From: CAVQRC01 sp963715045 | Lineage (GTDB): Bacteria > Planctomycetota > Planctomycetia > Pirellulales > Lacipirellulaceae | Length of the DNA stretch: 64,000 bases | Reading direction: 5' to 3' | Assembly: GCA_963715045.1 (NCBI GenBank) | Contig: CAVQRC010000026.1 | Location: 186,001-250,000 of the forward strand | Shown: one piece after another, positions 1-9,069 of the stretch | Layout: each line of letters starts with the position of its first letter | Position numbering within the stretch: the stretch's first letter is position 1 | Notes under the pieces: model-generated | Told to the model about the DNA's origin: nothing | What the model saw: the letters and a program-made list of their open reading frames with translations, nothing else | Databases searched by the model: none | Made by a program: the position numbers and the translations under genes

Positions 1-624
1 CGTCGCAAGGAGGTACTCGCCGAGGCGGTCCAGTCCGGGCCCGCCGACGCCCGACTCGACTTTCGTGTGCTGGACGTCGCGGATCGCGACGCGGTCGACG
101 CGGTGTTCGGCGAGATCCAGCGAACGTTCGGCAGCATCGACGTGCTCGTCAACGCGGCCGGAGTGAATACGCCGCAAAGATCGATGGCAGCGATGCGGCC
201 CGCCGAATGGGATCGAATTCTCAAGATCAATGCCACCGGCGTTTACAACTGCATGCACGCCGTGCTGCCGGACATGCGGGCGCGGAAGCGCGGATTGATC
301 ATCAACATTTCTTCAATCGCTGGTCTCCGGGCGTCGGCCCTGGGGGGGGTCGCCTATGCGGCCTCGAAGTTCGCCGTGGCAGCGATCGGGACGGCGGTTG
401 GCAACGAAGACAACGTTCACGGCATCCGCGTAACGACCGTTTTTCCTGGCGAAGTCGATACGCCCCTGCTCAAGCAGCGGCCCGAGCAGCCAACCCCGGA
501 ACAGCGAGCTTCGATGCTGAACGCCAGCGACGTCGGCCAGGTCGTGCGGATGCTCGTCACACTCCCCGAGGCCGTGCACATCCCCGACATCACCGTGAAA
601 CCGCTCGCTCAAGAGTTCGTGTAG
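1..624 (+). CDS. SDR family oxidoreductase (5' end outside window)
   Basis: NAD(P)-dependent short-chain dehydrogenase, probably cytoplasmic. The frame is open from the left edge and ends with TAG at 622-624, so the N-terminal TGxxxGIG cofactor motif lies outside. Visible SDR core: VNAAG at 148-162, active-site Ser in NISSIAG at 304-324, catalytic YxxxK (YAASK) at 355-369, and the post-catalytic PGEVDTPL at 445-468. Codon use matches the neighbours. The downstream gene starts 92 bases later on the same strand and may be cotranscribed. The substrate cannot be read from the sequence. An internal GTG at 67 could be taken as a start, but the SDR fold needs the residues before it. Confidence 0.9.
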   Translation, partial: RRKEVLAEAVQSGPADARLDFRVLDVADRDAVDAVFGEIQRTFGSIDVLVNAAGVNTPQRSMAAMRPAEWDRILKINATGVYNCMHAVLPDMRARKRGLIINISSIAGLRASALGGVAYAASKFAVAAIGTAVGNEDNVHGIRVTTVFPGEVDTPLLKQRPEQPTPEQRASMLNASDVGQVVRMLVTLPEAVHIPDITVKPLAQEFV

Positions 625-716
625 CGGCAATCGGCCCACGCGTCTGTCGGTTCCCGGCCGGTTCCCTCGAAGGTTGAATCCAGACGATTCCGCAGCGTGA
701 AACCAGCGAGCTGAAC

Positions 717-2505
717 ATGAAGCACCCGCATATTCCGCGGAGCCGTCGCACCGAGTCGGTCGCACAAAAAGTGAACCTTCTCAAGCATGCGTTCAACGCG
801 AGGCGTTACGATCTCGTCGAGTCGCTGGCCGACTCCATCAAGGATTCCATCGAGTACGAACGGCAAACGGGGCGGGCGGAAGCGGGCGGGACCCTGCAGG
901 CAGGTAACTTCGTCCGCGTCCGTGATCTGCCCCTCAACTGGTCGAACTGGGCGGCCGGCTGGGAGTTTTGTAAACCGGTGCGGTTGTTCGAGACGGTCGG
1001 CATCCGCCGCGACCGCGAGCCGGTCGTACTCGTGGTCGCGTTTCGCGACGAACAGCTTACTGATCCGAACCGCGAGTTGCGGGTGGCGGAAGTGGTTGCG
1101 GGGTCGAACGAACTACGCGAGATACCGGCTCAAGTGTGGGGCGATCGTCGCAGCGACGGCGTTCGCTCGTGTCGCCTTGCGTTTCAAGCTCGGATTGATC
1201 AGCACAGCGACGCAACCTATATGATTTTCTACGGCAACCCATTCGCCGAGCTGCCGAACTATGAGACAGACCTGAAGGTCGGCGGCGAGGCGTGGCGGCT
1301 CAACATCGAGAACGAGTATTTCATCGCTCAGCTTTCGCACCAGATGGGGCAGCTCGCGCGGTTGACCTCCAAGCGTCAACACGGCCTGGAACTGTATGCG
1401 GGCGGTAAAGGCCACGGTGAGCCGCCAACGATCGACTGGGCGCACGACTACGTCGAAGAAGGTGGTTTTCAAAAGCTGCGAATCAAGGATTGGGAAGAGT
1501 GCCGGAATTTTGAGGTCGTGCGGGGCCCCGTGTGCACGCAGATTCGCCGCTGGGGCTTTCCCCGTAGTCCGATTCATCCATTGATTTCTCCGAGCAGGAT
1601 GCACGTGGACGTGACGTACACGTTTTGGGCCGGCCTGCCCGTGTTCTTCAAGCACTCGACGATGGAAGCCGTCGTCGAATTTGGCATCGAAGCGATGCGT
1701 GACGACGAGTGGGTGTTCTCGGGCTACTCGTTTGACAAGTCACTTTGGATCGACGCGGCGGGAAAACTCCACGAAGGTCCCGTTCCTGGTCAGCATCAGG
1801 AAGACCTGTGGGGCGTGGGTTTCGCCAACGCGACGAGCCAGGATGCCTTTCTGGCCCTGTGGCTCGAGCATCAAGTAACCGGTCGCGACGAAATCTGCGC
1901 ACGGTGGCGTGCCGACGCTCCACTACGCAGGACATGGTCAGTTGTGGTCGCGTTATCCGGCCCAGCAGACCAAACTTGCGGCCGGCACGCGGTTTGAGCA
2001 GCACAACGCGTACCTGCTGACACTCTGGGACGATGATGCTCCCGCCCACATCGAGCAGCAGCGGCATCGCTGGCTCAACCCTCTCGAAAGCCAGGCGGAC
2101 GCCGGCTCGCTGCCCACCAACGTAACGGCCGGGCCACGACCGCTTGCCCGCCCCGGCGAGACGGCCGACTCGGCCGGACCAAAGCAGCAGATTTACGATA
2201 CCTTACGCGAAGTTCTCGATGACCAGCTTTACGGCGCGGACGCCAACATCATCGATCTGGGCTATGTCTACGATGTTCGCTTCCGGGCGGGGGTCGCTCA
2301 TATCGTCGTGACGATGCCGCATCTTGGCCGCCCCATGCATGAATTCCTCGTTACCCAGGGAGGCGGCCGCGTGGATGAAGGGATTCGCGAACGCGTGTTG
2401 CGGATCGCTGGCGTGGATGCGGTCGTCGTAACGCCAACCTGGAATCCACCCTGGTCGCTCGCCCGCCTGACCGCGGCCGGCCGCCGCGCGGTCGGACTCG
2501 ACTGA
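717..2505 (+). CDS. Unknown beta-rich protein fused to a DUF59/MIP18-like domain, interrupted by a frameshift
   Basis: Starts with ATG at 717 (MKHPHIPRSRR). The first frame runs to 1997, but its last 35 or so codons are nonsense. The sensible continuation (VPTLHYAGHGQLW) is in the next frame from about 1885-1908 to 2505, so one base is off there. Joined length is about 595 residues. The first 400 residues are rich in beta-type and aromatic segments and I do not recognise them; a carbohydrate-active beta-sandwich is only a guess. The last 110 residues match the DUF59/MIP18 (SufT, PaaD) fold: NIIDLGYVYDV, VTMPHLGRPMHEF, TWNPPWS and a final AVGLD. The Cys normally found in the TxPGCPM segment is Arg here, so Fe-S transfer by the usual route is doubtful. 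Confidence 0.65.
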
Positions 2506-2670
2506 GTCTCCGCGAATGACAGGACCCACGCGGCTCGTGACGACTCCCAGTCCACGCACGATGCGGCATGTCGATCGGCGAATCTACACCGAACGCGGTT
2601 GACGATGACGAGTTCTGCAATCGCACGAGCAAAGCTCGTGGTGGTCAGTTCCTGATCCCTGACCCGCCAC

Positions 2671-3273
2671 TCATAGCAGTTCGCTGCTGATGCCGGCCCG
2701 CTCGAGTCGCTTTCGCAGCCGATTGAGTTGCACGCGGGTGACATCGGGGTCGAGTCCGAGCGTGCGGGCGGCTTCGGCGGTGGTGCAACCGGCCATCCGC
2801 AATTCGATGAGCTTCTGTTCCTGGTGATTGAGCTGGTCGAAGACCTGCTCGACGCGTTCCTTGTAAACGGCGACCGACTCCGGCGCGCGTTCATTGCTAG
2901 AGAGTTCGGCCAGCAGCTGCGGTACACCTGCGTCGCTCGCGGGACTGCCCATCCTGCTGAGCCGTTGTTGCCGTTGGATACGCCTCCAGTGCCGGGCGAC
3001 CTTGCGGCGGACCATGGTCAGGGCAAGTGCCACGAGGTTTCTGGGAGAAGAGATGTCGAACCGATTGTCTCGCAACCCGATCATCAGGCTGCGGTGAACA
3101 CTCTGCACGAGGTCGACTGAATCGAGATGTGCCCGGAGTGCGGGCCCGAGACGGACCCGGGCCACGATTCGCAACTCGGGTTCGTATTGCTCTGCCAACC
3201 GGGCCAGCGCCTCGTTGTCGCCCTCCTGAGCTGCGACGAGCAGCTGTTGGAATTCGGAAAGATCTTCGCCCAT
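2671..3273 (-). CDS. ECF-family RNA polymerase sigma factor
   Basis: 200 residues beginning MGEDLSEF. It shows sigma region 2 (residues about 20-105, with DLVQSVHRSLMIGL and a basic stretch ARHWRRIQRQQR) and region 4 (about 145-195, LNHQEQKLIELRMAG followed by the helix-turn-helix TTAEAARTLGLDPDVTRV). Regions 1 and 3 are absent, as in extracytoplasmic-function sigmas. The long linker and Leu/Arg-rich ending resemble the planctomycete-expanded ECF groups. It lies 23 bases downstream of gyrB on the same strand and may be read from the same transcript. No anti-sigma factor or kinase is adjacent, unlike the two other ECF genes in this window. Target promoters are unknown. Confidence 0.88.
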   Translation of the reverse strand: MGEDLSEFQQLLVAAQEGDNEALARLAEQYEPELRIVARVRLGPALRAHLDSVDLVQSVHRSLMIGLRDNRFDISSPRNLVALALTMVRRKVARHWRRIQRQQRLSRMGSPASDAGVPQLLAELSSNERAPESVAVYKERVEQVFDQLNHQEQKLIELRMAGCTTAEAARTLGLDPDVTRVQLNRLRKRLERAGISSELL

Positions 3274-3296
3274 GAGAAAACTCGGTCAACGGTGGA

Positions 3297-5840
3297 TCAC
3301 ACGTCGAGGTTCTTGACGTCCAGGGCATGTTTTTGAATGTACTCGCGACGACTCTCAACATTGTCGCCCATCAGGATCCGAAACAGATCGTCAGCCGCCG
3401 TCACATCTTCCATTCTGACCTGCAGGAGGGTGCGATTGGCCGGGTCGAGCGTGGTTTCCCGCAACTCCTCCGCATTCATTTCGCCCAGACCCTTGAACCG
3501 CGTGATCGAGAGCCCTTTTTCACCTGCTGCCCGAATCGATGCCGGGAGTGCGCGAAGATCCTCCAGACCGATTTCATTCTCGCCGCGGCGGAGGTAGTAG
3601 CGGCTCGTCAATTCGCCGGTCCGTTCCTGCGGAATCAGCGCGTCGATCGTGAACCCAAGTTCGGCCAGGTCTTTGAGGAGTGAATTAATCGTTCGCACCT
3701 CGTGCAGCTCCACAATCCGCAATCTGCCGGCGGCCCGCTGCGGTTCCACGTCGGGCGGCCCCTCTTCGCCCCCGTCGCCCGCTGAGGGTTCGGCGGCCGG
3801 TTCGGTACCCGACAGCCCGTTCTCGTCAAGCGACAACTCGCTGCCGCTCTCTTCGGTCTGCTGTCTCACAAATTCGTCGAGCTCTTTGCGGGAGTAAAAC
3901 CAATGTTCTTTGCCGTCGAGAAACACGCGGAAGATCGGCAGCTTCCCCGTTTCGGGATCTCGCCGTTCAGCGTGGATCCGCAAGGGAATTCCTCGCCGTT
4001 CGAGTGCCAGCAAGGAATCTTCCATCGCGGCCAACGCCCGGCACAGGCGAACCATGCGATCCCCTTCGACCGCCTGACCGTTCCCCACATCAAACGTACA
4101 GTCTCTCAAGCCGAGTTCGAGTAATTGCTCCCGCATCTCGTCTTCGGTTTGCACGTAGTGCGTGCTCTTCTTGTTGCGGACGCGGAACAGCGGGGGTTGC
4201 GCGACGTACACATGACCGGCCGCCACGAGGTCGTACATCTGGCGATAGAAGAATGTCAGCAACAGGGTGCGAATATGACTGCCGTCGACGTCGGCATCGG
4301 TCATGATCACGACCCGGCCGTACCGCCGCTTGGAAAGATCCTGGTCTTCGCCGATGCCGGTACCCACCGCCGTAATCATCGCACGCACTTCTTCGTTGGC
4401 GAGTACCTTGTCCTCTCGCGACTTGTAGGCGTTGATAATCTTCCCCCGCAGCGGCAGAATCGCCTGCGTCTCCCGCAACCGGCCACCCTCGGCACTCCCT
4501 CCGGCCGAGTCCCCTTCCACCAGGTACAGTTCGCACTTGTCGACTTCCTTGCTCGTGCAGTCGCGAAGTTTGCCAGGGAGCGCTCCTCCAGAGGTGGCGC
4601 CCTTGCGTTCGCGGAGCAGGGCCTTGGCCTTGCGGGCAGCTTCGCGGGCCTCGGCGGCAAGGACTGCCTTGCGAACGACGGTCTTCGCAATGCGAGGATT
4701 CTCTTCCAGATACCGGGCGAGGAATTCGCCGACGGCCGAGTTGACGATCCCTTCCACTTCGACGTTATTGAGTTTGCCTTTGGTCTGGGCTTGAAACTGG
4801 GGTGCTGGATGCCGGATCGAGATTACGGCCGTGAGCCCTTCGCGAAAGTCTTCCCCGGTGGGCGTGACGTCCTTAAACAGGTTTTCCTTGCGGCCATAGT
4901 TGTTGAGCGTTCGCGTGAGCGCCGTGCGGAACCCGGTGAGATGGGTTCCTCCTTCGATCGTATTGATGTTGTTGACGTAGGAGTGGACGTTCTCGGTGTA
5001 CTCGTTGCAGTACTGGAAGGCGACTTCGATGCCGACTCCCTCGGTTTCCCCTTGAATGTGAATAATGTCGGCATGGGCTGGCTCACTCGCGCGATTGAGA
5101 TGTTCCACGAACGCCAGCAATCCTCGCTCGTAGACAAATGTTTCGCCTTCTTCGACACGCTGATCGTAATACTTGATCCGTACACCGGCGTTAAGGAACG
5201 CGAGTTCCTGGAGGCGACGATAGAGGATGTTGTAGTCGAACTTGAGTTCACCGAAGACCTCCGGATCAGGACGAAACGTGACCTTGGTGCCGGTCGTTTT
5301 CGCCGTGCCGATCTGGGTCACTTCGCTGACTGGCTTGCCCCGTTCGTATTCCTGTTGATACACGTGCCCGTCACGTCGGACTTCAACTTCGCACCATTGG
5401 GAGAGGAAGTTCACCGCCTTGACACCAATCCCGTGCAGCCCGCCACTGGTCTTGTAGGCCTGTTTATCGAATTTGCCACCGTATTTGAGCATCGTCATGA
5501 CGCCTTCCAGGGCGCTCTTGCCGATGCTCTCATCGTTCGCGACGGGAATCCCACGACCGTCGTCCTGGACGCTCACCGAACCATCGCCGTTAACGGTCAC
5601 CTGGATTTGATGGGCGTAACCGGCCATCGTTTCGTCGATCGAGTTATCGACCACTTCGTAGACCAGATGATGCAGTCCACGGGTGCCCGTGTCGCCGATG
5701 TACATTCCGGACCGCTCGCGAACATGTTCCAAGTCGGACATGTACCGCATCTGCTCGACTTCGTAGCCGCCTTTCGCCGGCGTGACCTCGTCAGACTGCC
5801 CGGATTCCGGCGTTTGTTCGGGACTCGAATCTTCACTCAT
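3297..5840 (-). CDS. gyrB: DNA gyrase subunit B
   Basis: 847 residues, ATP-driven subunit of type IIA topoisomerase, which introduces negative supercoils with GyrA. GHKL ATPase motifs are intact: EVVDNSIDE (about residue 63), DDGRGIPV (about 93), GGLHGIGVKAVNF (about 133). The TOPRIM domain has EGDSAGGSAEGG (about 443) and DADVDGSHIRTLLL (about 517). The C-terminal TOPRIM-associated end carries ITRFKGLGEMN. Between TOPRIM and this ending sits a long insert with an acidic, Pro/Ala-rich linker (about 660-710), so the protein is longer than the short 640-residue GyrB type. It follows the DciA-like gene by 63 bases in the dnaA-dnaN cluster. GyrA is not in the window. Start: ATG at 5840. Confidence 0.97.
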   Translation of the reverse strand: MSEDSSPEQTPESGQSDEVTPAKGGYEVEQMRYMSDLEHVRERSGMYIGDTGTRGLHHLVYEVVDNSIDETMAGYAHQIQVTVNGDGSVSVQDDGRGIPVANDESIGKSALEGVMTMLKYGGKFDKQAYKTSGGLHGIGVKAVNFLSQWCEVEVRRDGHVYQQEYERGKPVSEVTQIGTAKTTGTKVTFRPDPEVFGELKFDYNILYRRLQELAFLNAGVRIKYYDQRVEEGETFVYERGLLAFVEHLNRASEPAHADIIHIQGETEGVGIEVAFQYCNEYTENVHSYVNNINTIEGGTHLTGFRTALTRTLNNYGRKENLFKDVTPTGEDFREGLTAVISIRHPAPQFQAQTKGKLNNVEVEGIVNSAVGEFLARYLEENPRIAKTVVRKAVLAAEAREAARKAKALLRERKGATSGGALPGKLRDCTSKEVDKCELYLVEGDSAGGSAEGGRLRETQAILPLRGKIINAYKSREDKVLANEEVRAMITAVGTGIGEDQDLSKRRYGRVVIMTDADVDGSHIRTLLLTFFYRQMYDLVAAGHVYVAQPPLFRVRNKKSTHYVQTEDEMREQLLELGLRDCTFDVGNGQAVEGDRMVRLCRALAAMEDSLLALERRGIPLRIHAERRDPETGKLPIFRVFLDGKEHWFYSRKELDEFVRQQTEESGSELSLDENGLSGTEPAAEPSAGDGGEEGPPDVEPQRAAGRLRIVELHEVRTINSLLKDLAELGFTIDALIPQERTGELTSRYYLRRGENEIGLEDLRALPASIRAAGEKGLSITRFKGLGEMNAEELRETTLDPANRTLLQVRMEDVTAADDLFRILMGDNVESRREYIQKHALDVKNLDV

Positions 5841-5903
5841 GCGATTTCTCGAAACCGTCTCTGATTCTGTGTGATTGAACGTTGGGGAACGTCGCGCCGA
5901 TGA

Positions 5904-6329
5904 CTACAGCGAACCGACGCGAAATCTGAGATCTGTAATGTTCTCGGCAGGCAACGCTTCACGAAGTCGCCCCAGCAGTGCCTGCTTGTGAAAACTCAAT
6001 TCTTGCAGCCAGGCGGAATGGCGAACCGCAATCTGCAGCTTCCCGCGTCGCAACTGGGTCGGAACGCAGAACGCATCGACCCCGCCTTCGACACCGAGCG
6101 TCGTTTCCACGGCCTCGCGCCAGGCGTTGTGTAACACGGCCTGGGTGAGGCACTGACCATAACCGCGACGGTTCATGACGTCCGCGACAACATCCTTGAT
6201 TAGCTTGGGACGTGACGCCCAGGCCCGTCGCCGTTCCCGCGAAACGCGATCCGCGTAGTCCTTCATCCGTCCCGGGTCCGGATCTGGTTGCTCGGGCCAC
6301 GTCGATCTTGGTGGTTGTTGGGATTCCAT
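5904..6329 (-). CDS. DUF721 protein, DciA-like replicative helicase loader
   Basis: 141 residues from ATG at 6329; a GTG three codons upstream is the alternative. The C-terminal 100 residues fit the DUF721/DciA pattern: LIKDVVADVMNRRGYGQ, a conserved Trp (AWREAV), then RRGKLQIAVRHSAWLQEL and LRFRVGSL. In bacteria without DnaC or DnaI, DciA is known to help load DnaB helicase at the origin. Location supports this: it sits between dnaN (54 bases upstream) and gyrB (63 bases downstream), where recF is often found. The Pro/Arg-rich N-terminus is probably disordered. Function is inferred from family and context, not shown by the sequence alone. Confidence 0.8.
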   Translation of the reverse strand: MESQQPPRSTWPEQPDPDPGRMKDYADRVSRERRRAWASRPKLIKDVVADVMNRRGYGQCLTQAVLHNAWREAVETTLGVEGGVDAFCVPTQLRRGKLQIAVRHSAWLQELSFHKQALLGRLREALPAENITDLRFRVGSL

Positions 6330-6382
6330 CCGCCACACGCGTTGTCAGGAGTAGTGTTGTCGCCGATGCCCCGTCCGAGGTG

Positions 6383-7498
6383 TCAACGATCTCGAGCCAG
6401 CGGCATGATTACGTACGCGTAACCATCGGTGGTTGTGCAGATGGCTGCACTCTCGGCGTCTATGAGCTCGATTGTGAACGTCTGTTCCGGTTCGAGAACC
6501 TTGAGAAAGTCGGCCACGAAACGCGGATCGAGCTTGATGACGATGTCCGCTCCTTCATAAGCCACGGGAAGCTCGATCCTGGATTCGCCCACCTCCGCGG
6601 TCTGGCCGGAGAGAACCAGGCTGCCGCCGCCGAATTTGAAGTCAACGCCGCGACTCTCCTCATTCGTGACAATCGCCGCCTGCCGAACCGCAGACAGAAA
6701 AGGACCTACCGTCATCTCAATTCGCACACTCTCCTCGCGGTGGGGAAATACCTCCTGCCATCGCGGGAAGCGTCCTTCCAGAAGGCGGGCATTGATCGTC
6801 ACCCGTGCCGTCTGGACGAGGGCCTCGTTGTTGTGAAACGCGACTTGTACCTCGCTATCGCTATCGCTGATCGAACGCTCGATCAATTGCATCGCTCGTG
6901 CCGGAATGATCGTGGTGCCATCTCCCAGATTGAAGCCTTCGCCGGGGCTGGCCGGGCCGACCATCTTTGCCAGTCGACGGCCATCCGTCCCAACGATCGT
7001 AAGCTCTTTCTCGCCGACCTCGACGAGCAAGCCACCCAAGGCGTATCGACTGCTCTCGTTATCGGTGGCGAAGATCGTGCGGCGAATCATTTCTCGCAGC
7101 AGCCGAGCCGGGATATCGATGTAATTCTGCTGGGTGAATTCGGGAAACGAGGGAAACTCGTGGGGGTCGGCACCGGCAAGTTTGAAATGACTGCGGTCGC
7201 CGCGGACGGCCACCCCACTCTCGGTGGTGGCAAGGTGGAGTTGTTCATCACGGCTTTCGCGGAGGATCGAACCGAAACCGCTGACGGGAAGAATGGCCGC
7301 ACCGGGCGTTTCGACCTCGACTTCGGCAACCTCGTAGCGAATCCCGATTTCGAGGTCGGTCGCGGTGAGCACTGCCGTGTCACCACTGACGTCGAACTTG
7401 ACATTTTGCAGGATCGGCTTGGGACTTCTCGACGGCACCACGGCGGCGACCGTCTGAAAAGCCTGATGCAGTTTTTCGCGGTTGCAGGTGACCTTCAT
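6383..7498 (-). CDS. dnaN: DNA polymerase III beta subunit (sliding clamp)
   Basis: 371 residues, three-domain processivity clamp that encircles DNA and tethers polymerase III. The start is ATG at 7498 giving MKVTCNREKLHQAF, the canonical clamp N-terminus; a 32-residue upstream extension is open but rich in Thr/Tyr and unlike the family. Clamp signatures: PILQNVKF, TATDLEIGI, GGLLVE plus VGTDGRRLA near residue 170-200, EGRFPRWQEVFP, and the C-terminal YVIMPLARDR in place of the usual MPMR(L/V). Gene order dnaA-dnaN-DciA-gyrB on one strand supports the call. A possible promoter is noted upstream at 7525-7530. Confidence 0.96.
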   Translation of the reverse strand: MKVTCNREKLHQAFQTVAAVVPSRSPKPILQNVKFDVSGDTAVLTATDLEIGIRYEVAEVEVETPGAAILPVSGFGSILRESRDEQLHLATTESGVAVRGDRSHFKLAGADPHEFPSFPEFTQQNYIDIPARLLREMIRRTIFATDNESSRYALGGLLVEVGEKELTIVGTDGRRLAKMVGPASPGEGFNLGDGTTIIPARAMQLIERSISDSDSEVQVAFHNNEALVQTARVTINARLLEGRFPRWQEVFPHREESVRIEMTVGPFLSAVRQAAIVTNEESRGVDFKFGGGSLVLSGQTAEVGESRIELPVAYEGADIVIKLDPRFVADFLKVLEPEQTFTIELIDAESAAICTTTDGYAYVIMPLARDR

Positions 7499-7524
7499 GA
7501 GAGGTGGGCATCCGTTAGAGTAAA

Positions 7525-7530
7525 AGTATA
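7525..7530 (-). promoter_or_regulatory. Possible -10 element for dnaN
   Basis: On the minus strand the hexamer TATACT ends 26 bases before the dnaN ATG (7498), within the only AT-rich patch (about 7515-7560) of the dnaA-dnaN spacer. The hexamer 17 bases further upstream, TTATAC, matches the -35 consensus poorly. A weak sigma-70 type promoter is possible, but planctomycete promoters are not well defined. Confidence 0.3.
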
Positions 7531-7824
7531 TCTGGGTTGTAGTTGTCGTATAAAACGACGGGGTCCGAGTGTTGGCAGCCTCATGGCGAGGCAACCTAAC
7601 AGGCCATTGGACGGTAACTTACGGTGGGCCATCGGGTGTGGGAAAGCTGTTTCGGCAGCGTTGCGGCATGGTCATCGACATGTTCTGCTGCGGATCTTGC
7701 TGACGCGGCTGCTGGTTTCGATCGTCGCAGAGGATGGTGGGTTTGCAGGAGTCGACATCCAGAGAACTGGTTTTGCACAGCGTTCAAAGGACGCGTAGGG
7801 GACTCTGTGAGATGCGTTTCTGGT
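7531..7824. other. dnaA-dnaN spacer, no clear origin elements
   Basis: This spacer is where many bacteria keep oriC. I looked for DnaA boxes of the TTATCCACA type on both strands and found none, nor an AT-rich unwinding stretch beyond the short patch at 7515-7560. The open frames here are shadows. The spacer may only hold the dnaN promoter. Confidence 0.5.
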
Positions 7825-9015
7825 TTACGTTGCGACGAGCACGCGGCGGATATCATCAACGGTTTGCCGGATGGCTGGATCAGTAGCGACGAGTTGGGCT
7901 GTTTTGCGGTACGCGTGGAGGACGGTGGAGTGATCGCGGCCTTTGAAGCGAGCACCGATTTCCGACAAGCTGTGGGAAGTCAGTTCACGAGCGAGGAATA
8001 TGGCAATACCTCGAGCTTCGACGATCGATTGACGGCGCGAGCGTCCGAGTAGCTCTTGCCGGGTGACCGAAAAGCAGCGGGCCACGATCGAGGTAATGTG
8101 TTGAAGCGGGACTTCTTCGGTCGTTTCCGAGGAAGAAGCTGGGATTGCCCGGCTCGGCAGCTGGGCAGCTACGAATCGTTTCCACAACTGCCGGGGAGAG
8201 ACATCCTGGCCTGCGCACAAGTCTTCCAGAACAGACGACATCTCAGGCGTAAGCTGGTTGCCGATCGTCGATTCGGGGCCACTCGAACGCGGTTGATTTG
8301 AATTGGATTGTTGGTGGACGGTCAGCCATTGTTGCACCATGGCTTTCCGGGTGGCACGACAAGGAAGGACAAGCGGGAGCGAGATCCCTTCAGTGAGCCG
8401 CGAGCGGACAGACGGATTGAGATTCGGGAGGGCCATAACCGGGCGGAGCGCTGTGCTGACGAGCATTCCGCTGCTGCAGTCGAGGACCTCGATCAAGGCC
8501 GCGAATTCACGTTGCGGTGACGGGCGTTGAGACAAGCGGTCAAGCCCTTCGACGGCCACGAGCGAGGCATCTCGATAGAAACGACGGAATTCTTCCAGGG
8601 ACCTCGTCTGGCGGGCCTGGTTGAGTTCGCGGACGAATTCTTCGGCCGTCGTGGTGATCGTTTGGCGACCGAGTTCCGCGAAGCGGTGGACAATTCCCCG
8701 CAGCAGATGCGATTTTCCGAAGCCCGGTGGTGCCCAGATCGTGAGGGGATGCCAGGTATTGGAAAACGTCGCGTCGTTCGACACGTCGTGATTTGTGTCG
8801 TGGAAGTCGACTTGTTCTCGCAGCAAGTCATCGAGCAGCTTGGCCGCCAGCTGGTTCTCAGGTCCGTAAACAAATCGATCCGGCGGCCCGCAGGTGGGGC
8901 TGATGGGAGACCAATCCTCGGCGCCGGTTGCGCGCATCGACCCGGTCAGGATGGGAATGCCACCATTAGAAGCAAGATTGAGATAGCGCACGCCGTTTGC
9001 CAACTCAGAATCCAT
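7825..9015 (-). CDS. dnaA: Chromosomal replication initiator DnaA, divergent
   Basis: 396 residues, shorter than the usual 440-470 because the N-terminal DnaB-interaction domain is reduced to a short leader. AAA+ domain III is recognisable: FVYGPENQLA, Walker A as APPGFGKSHLL (about residue 113), and SLEEFRRFYRDASLVAVEGLDRL, where the Walker B pair normally reads DD but is E-G here. Domain IV is well conserved (about 310-396): VEARGIAIFLARELTS, LSEIGARFKGRDHSTVLHA, the DnaA-box-binding helix-turn-helix signature. It starts with ATG at 9015, 54 bases after the end of the cysteine desulfurase gene on the same strand. DnaA is the safest name; the altered ATPase motif is the unusual point. Confidence 0.88.
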   Translation of the reverse strand: MDSELANGVRYLNLASNGGIPILTGSMRATGAEDWSPISPTCGPPDRFVYGPENQLAAKLLDDLLREQVDFHDTNHDVSNDATFSNTWHPLTIWAPPGFGKSHLLRGIVHRFAELGRQTITTTAEEFVRELNQARQTRSLEEFRRFYRDASLVAVEGLDRLSQRPSPQREFAALIEVLDCSSGMLVSTALRPVMALPNLNPSVRSRLTEGISLPLVLPCRATRKAMVQQWLTVHQQSNSNQPRSSGPESTIGNQLTPEMSSVLEDLCAGQDVSPRQLWKRFVAAQLPSRAIPASSSETTEEVPLQHITSIVARCFSVTRQELLGRSRRQSIVEARGIAIFLARELTSHSLSEIGARFKGRDHSTVLHAYRKTAQLVATDPAIRQTVDDIRRVLVAT

Positions 9016-9069
9016 GGTCGGGGATTGATCCCGCTGGGCGCAAGAGCCGCCCGATTTATGAAACCAGGA

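Noticed and set aside
4125..5864. Long plus-strand open frame (579 residues) opposite gyrB
   Set aside because: It is the exact antisense of a complete gyrB with all catalytic motifs, and its product has no family features.
6212..7798. Plus-strand open frame (528 residues) opposite dnaN
   Set aside because: Shadow of dnaN and the DciA-like gene; crosses known gene ends and shows no domain.
7499..9069. Origin of replication next to dnaA
   Set aside because: Neither DnaA-box-like 9-mers nor an AT-rich unwinding region could be found in the spacers, so no oriC is claimed.
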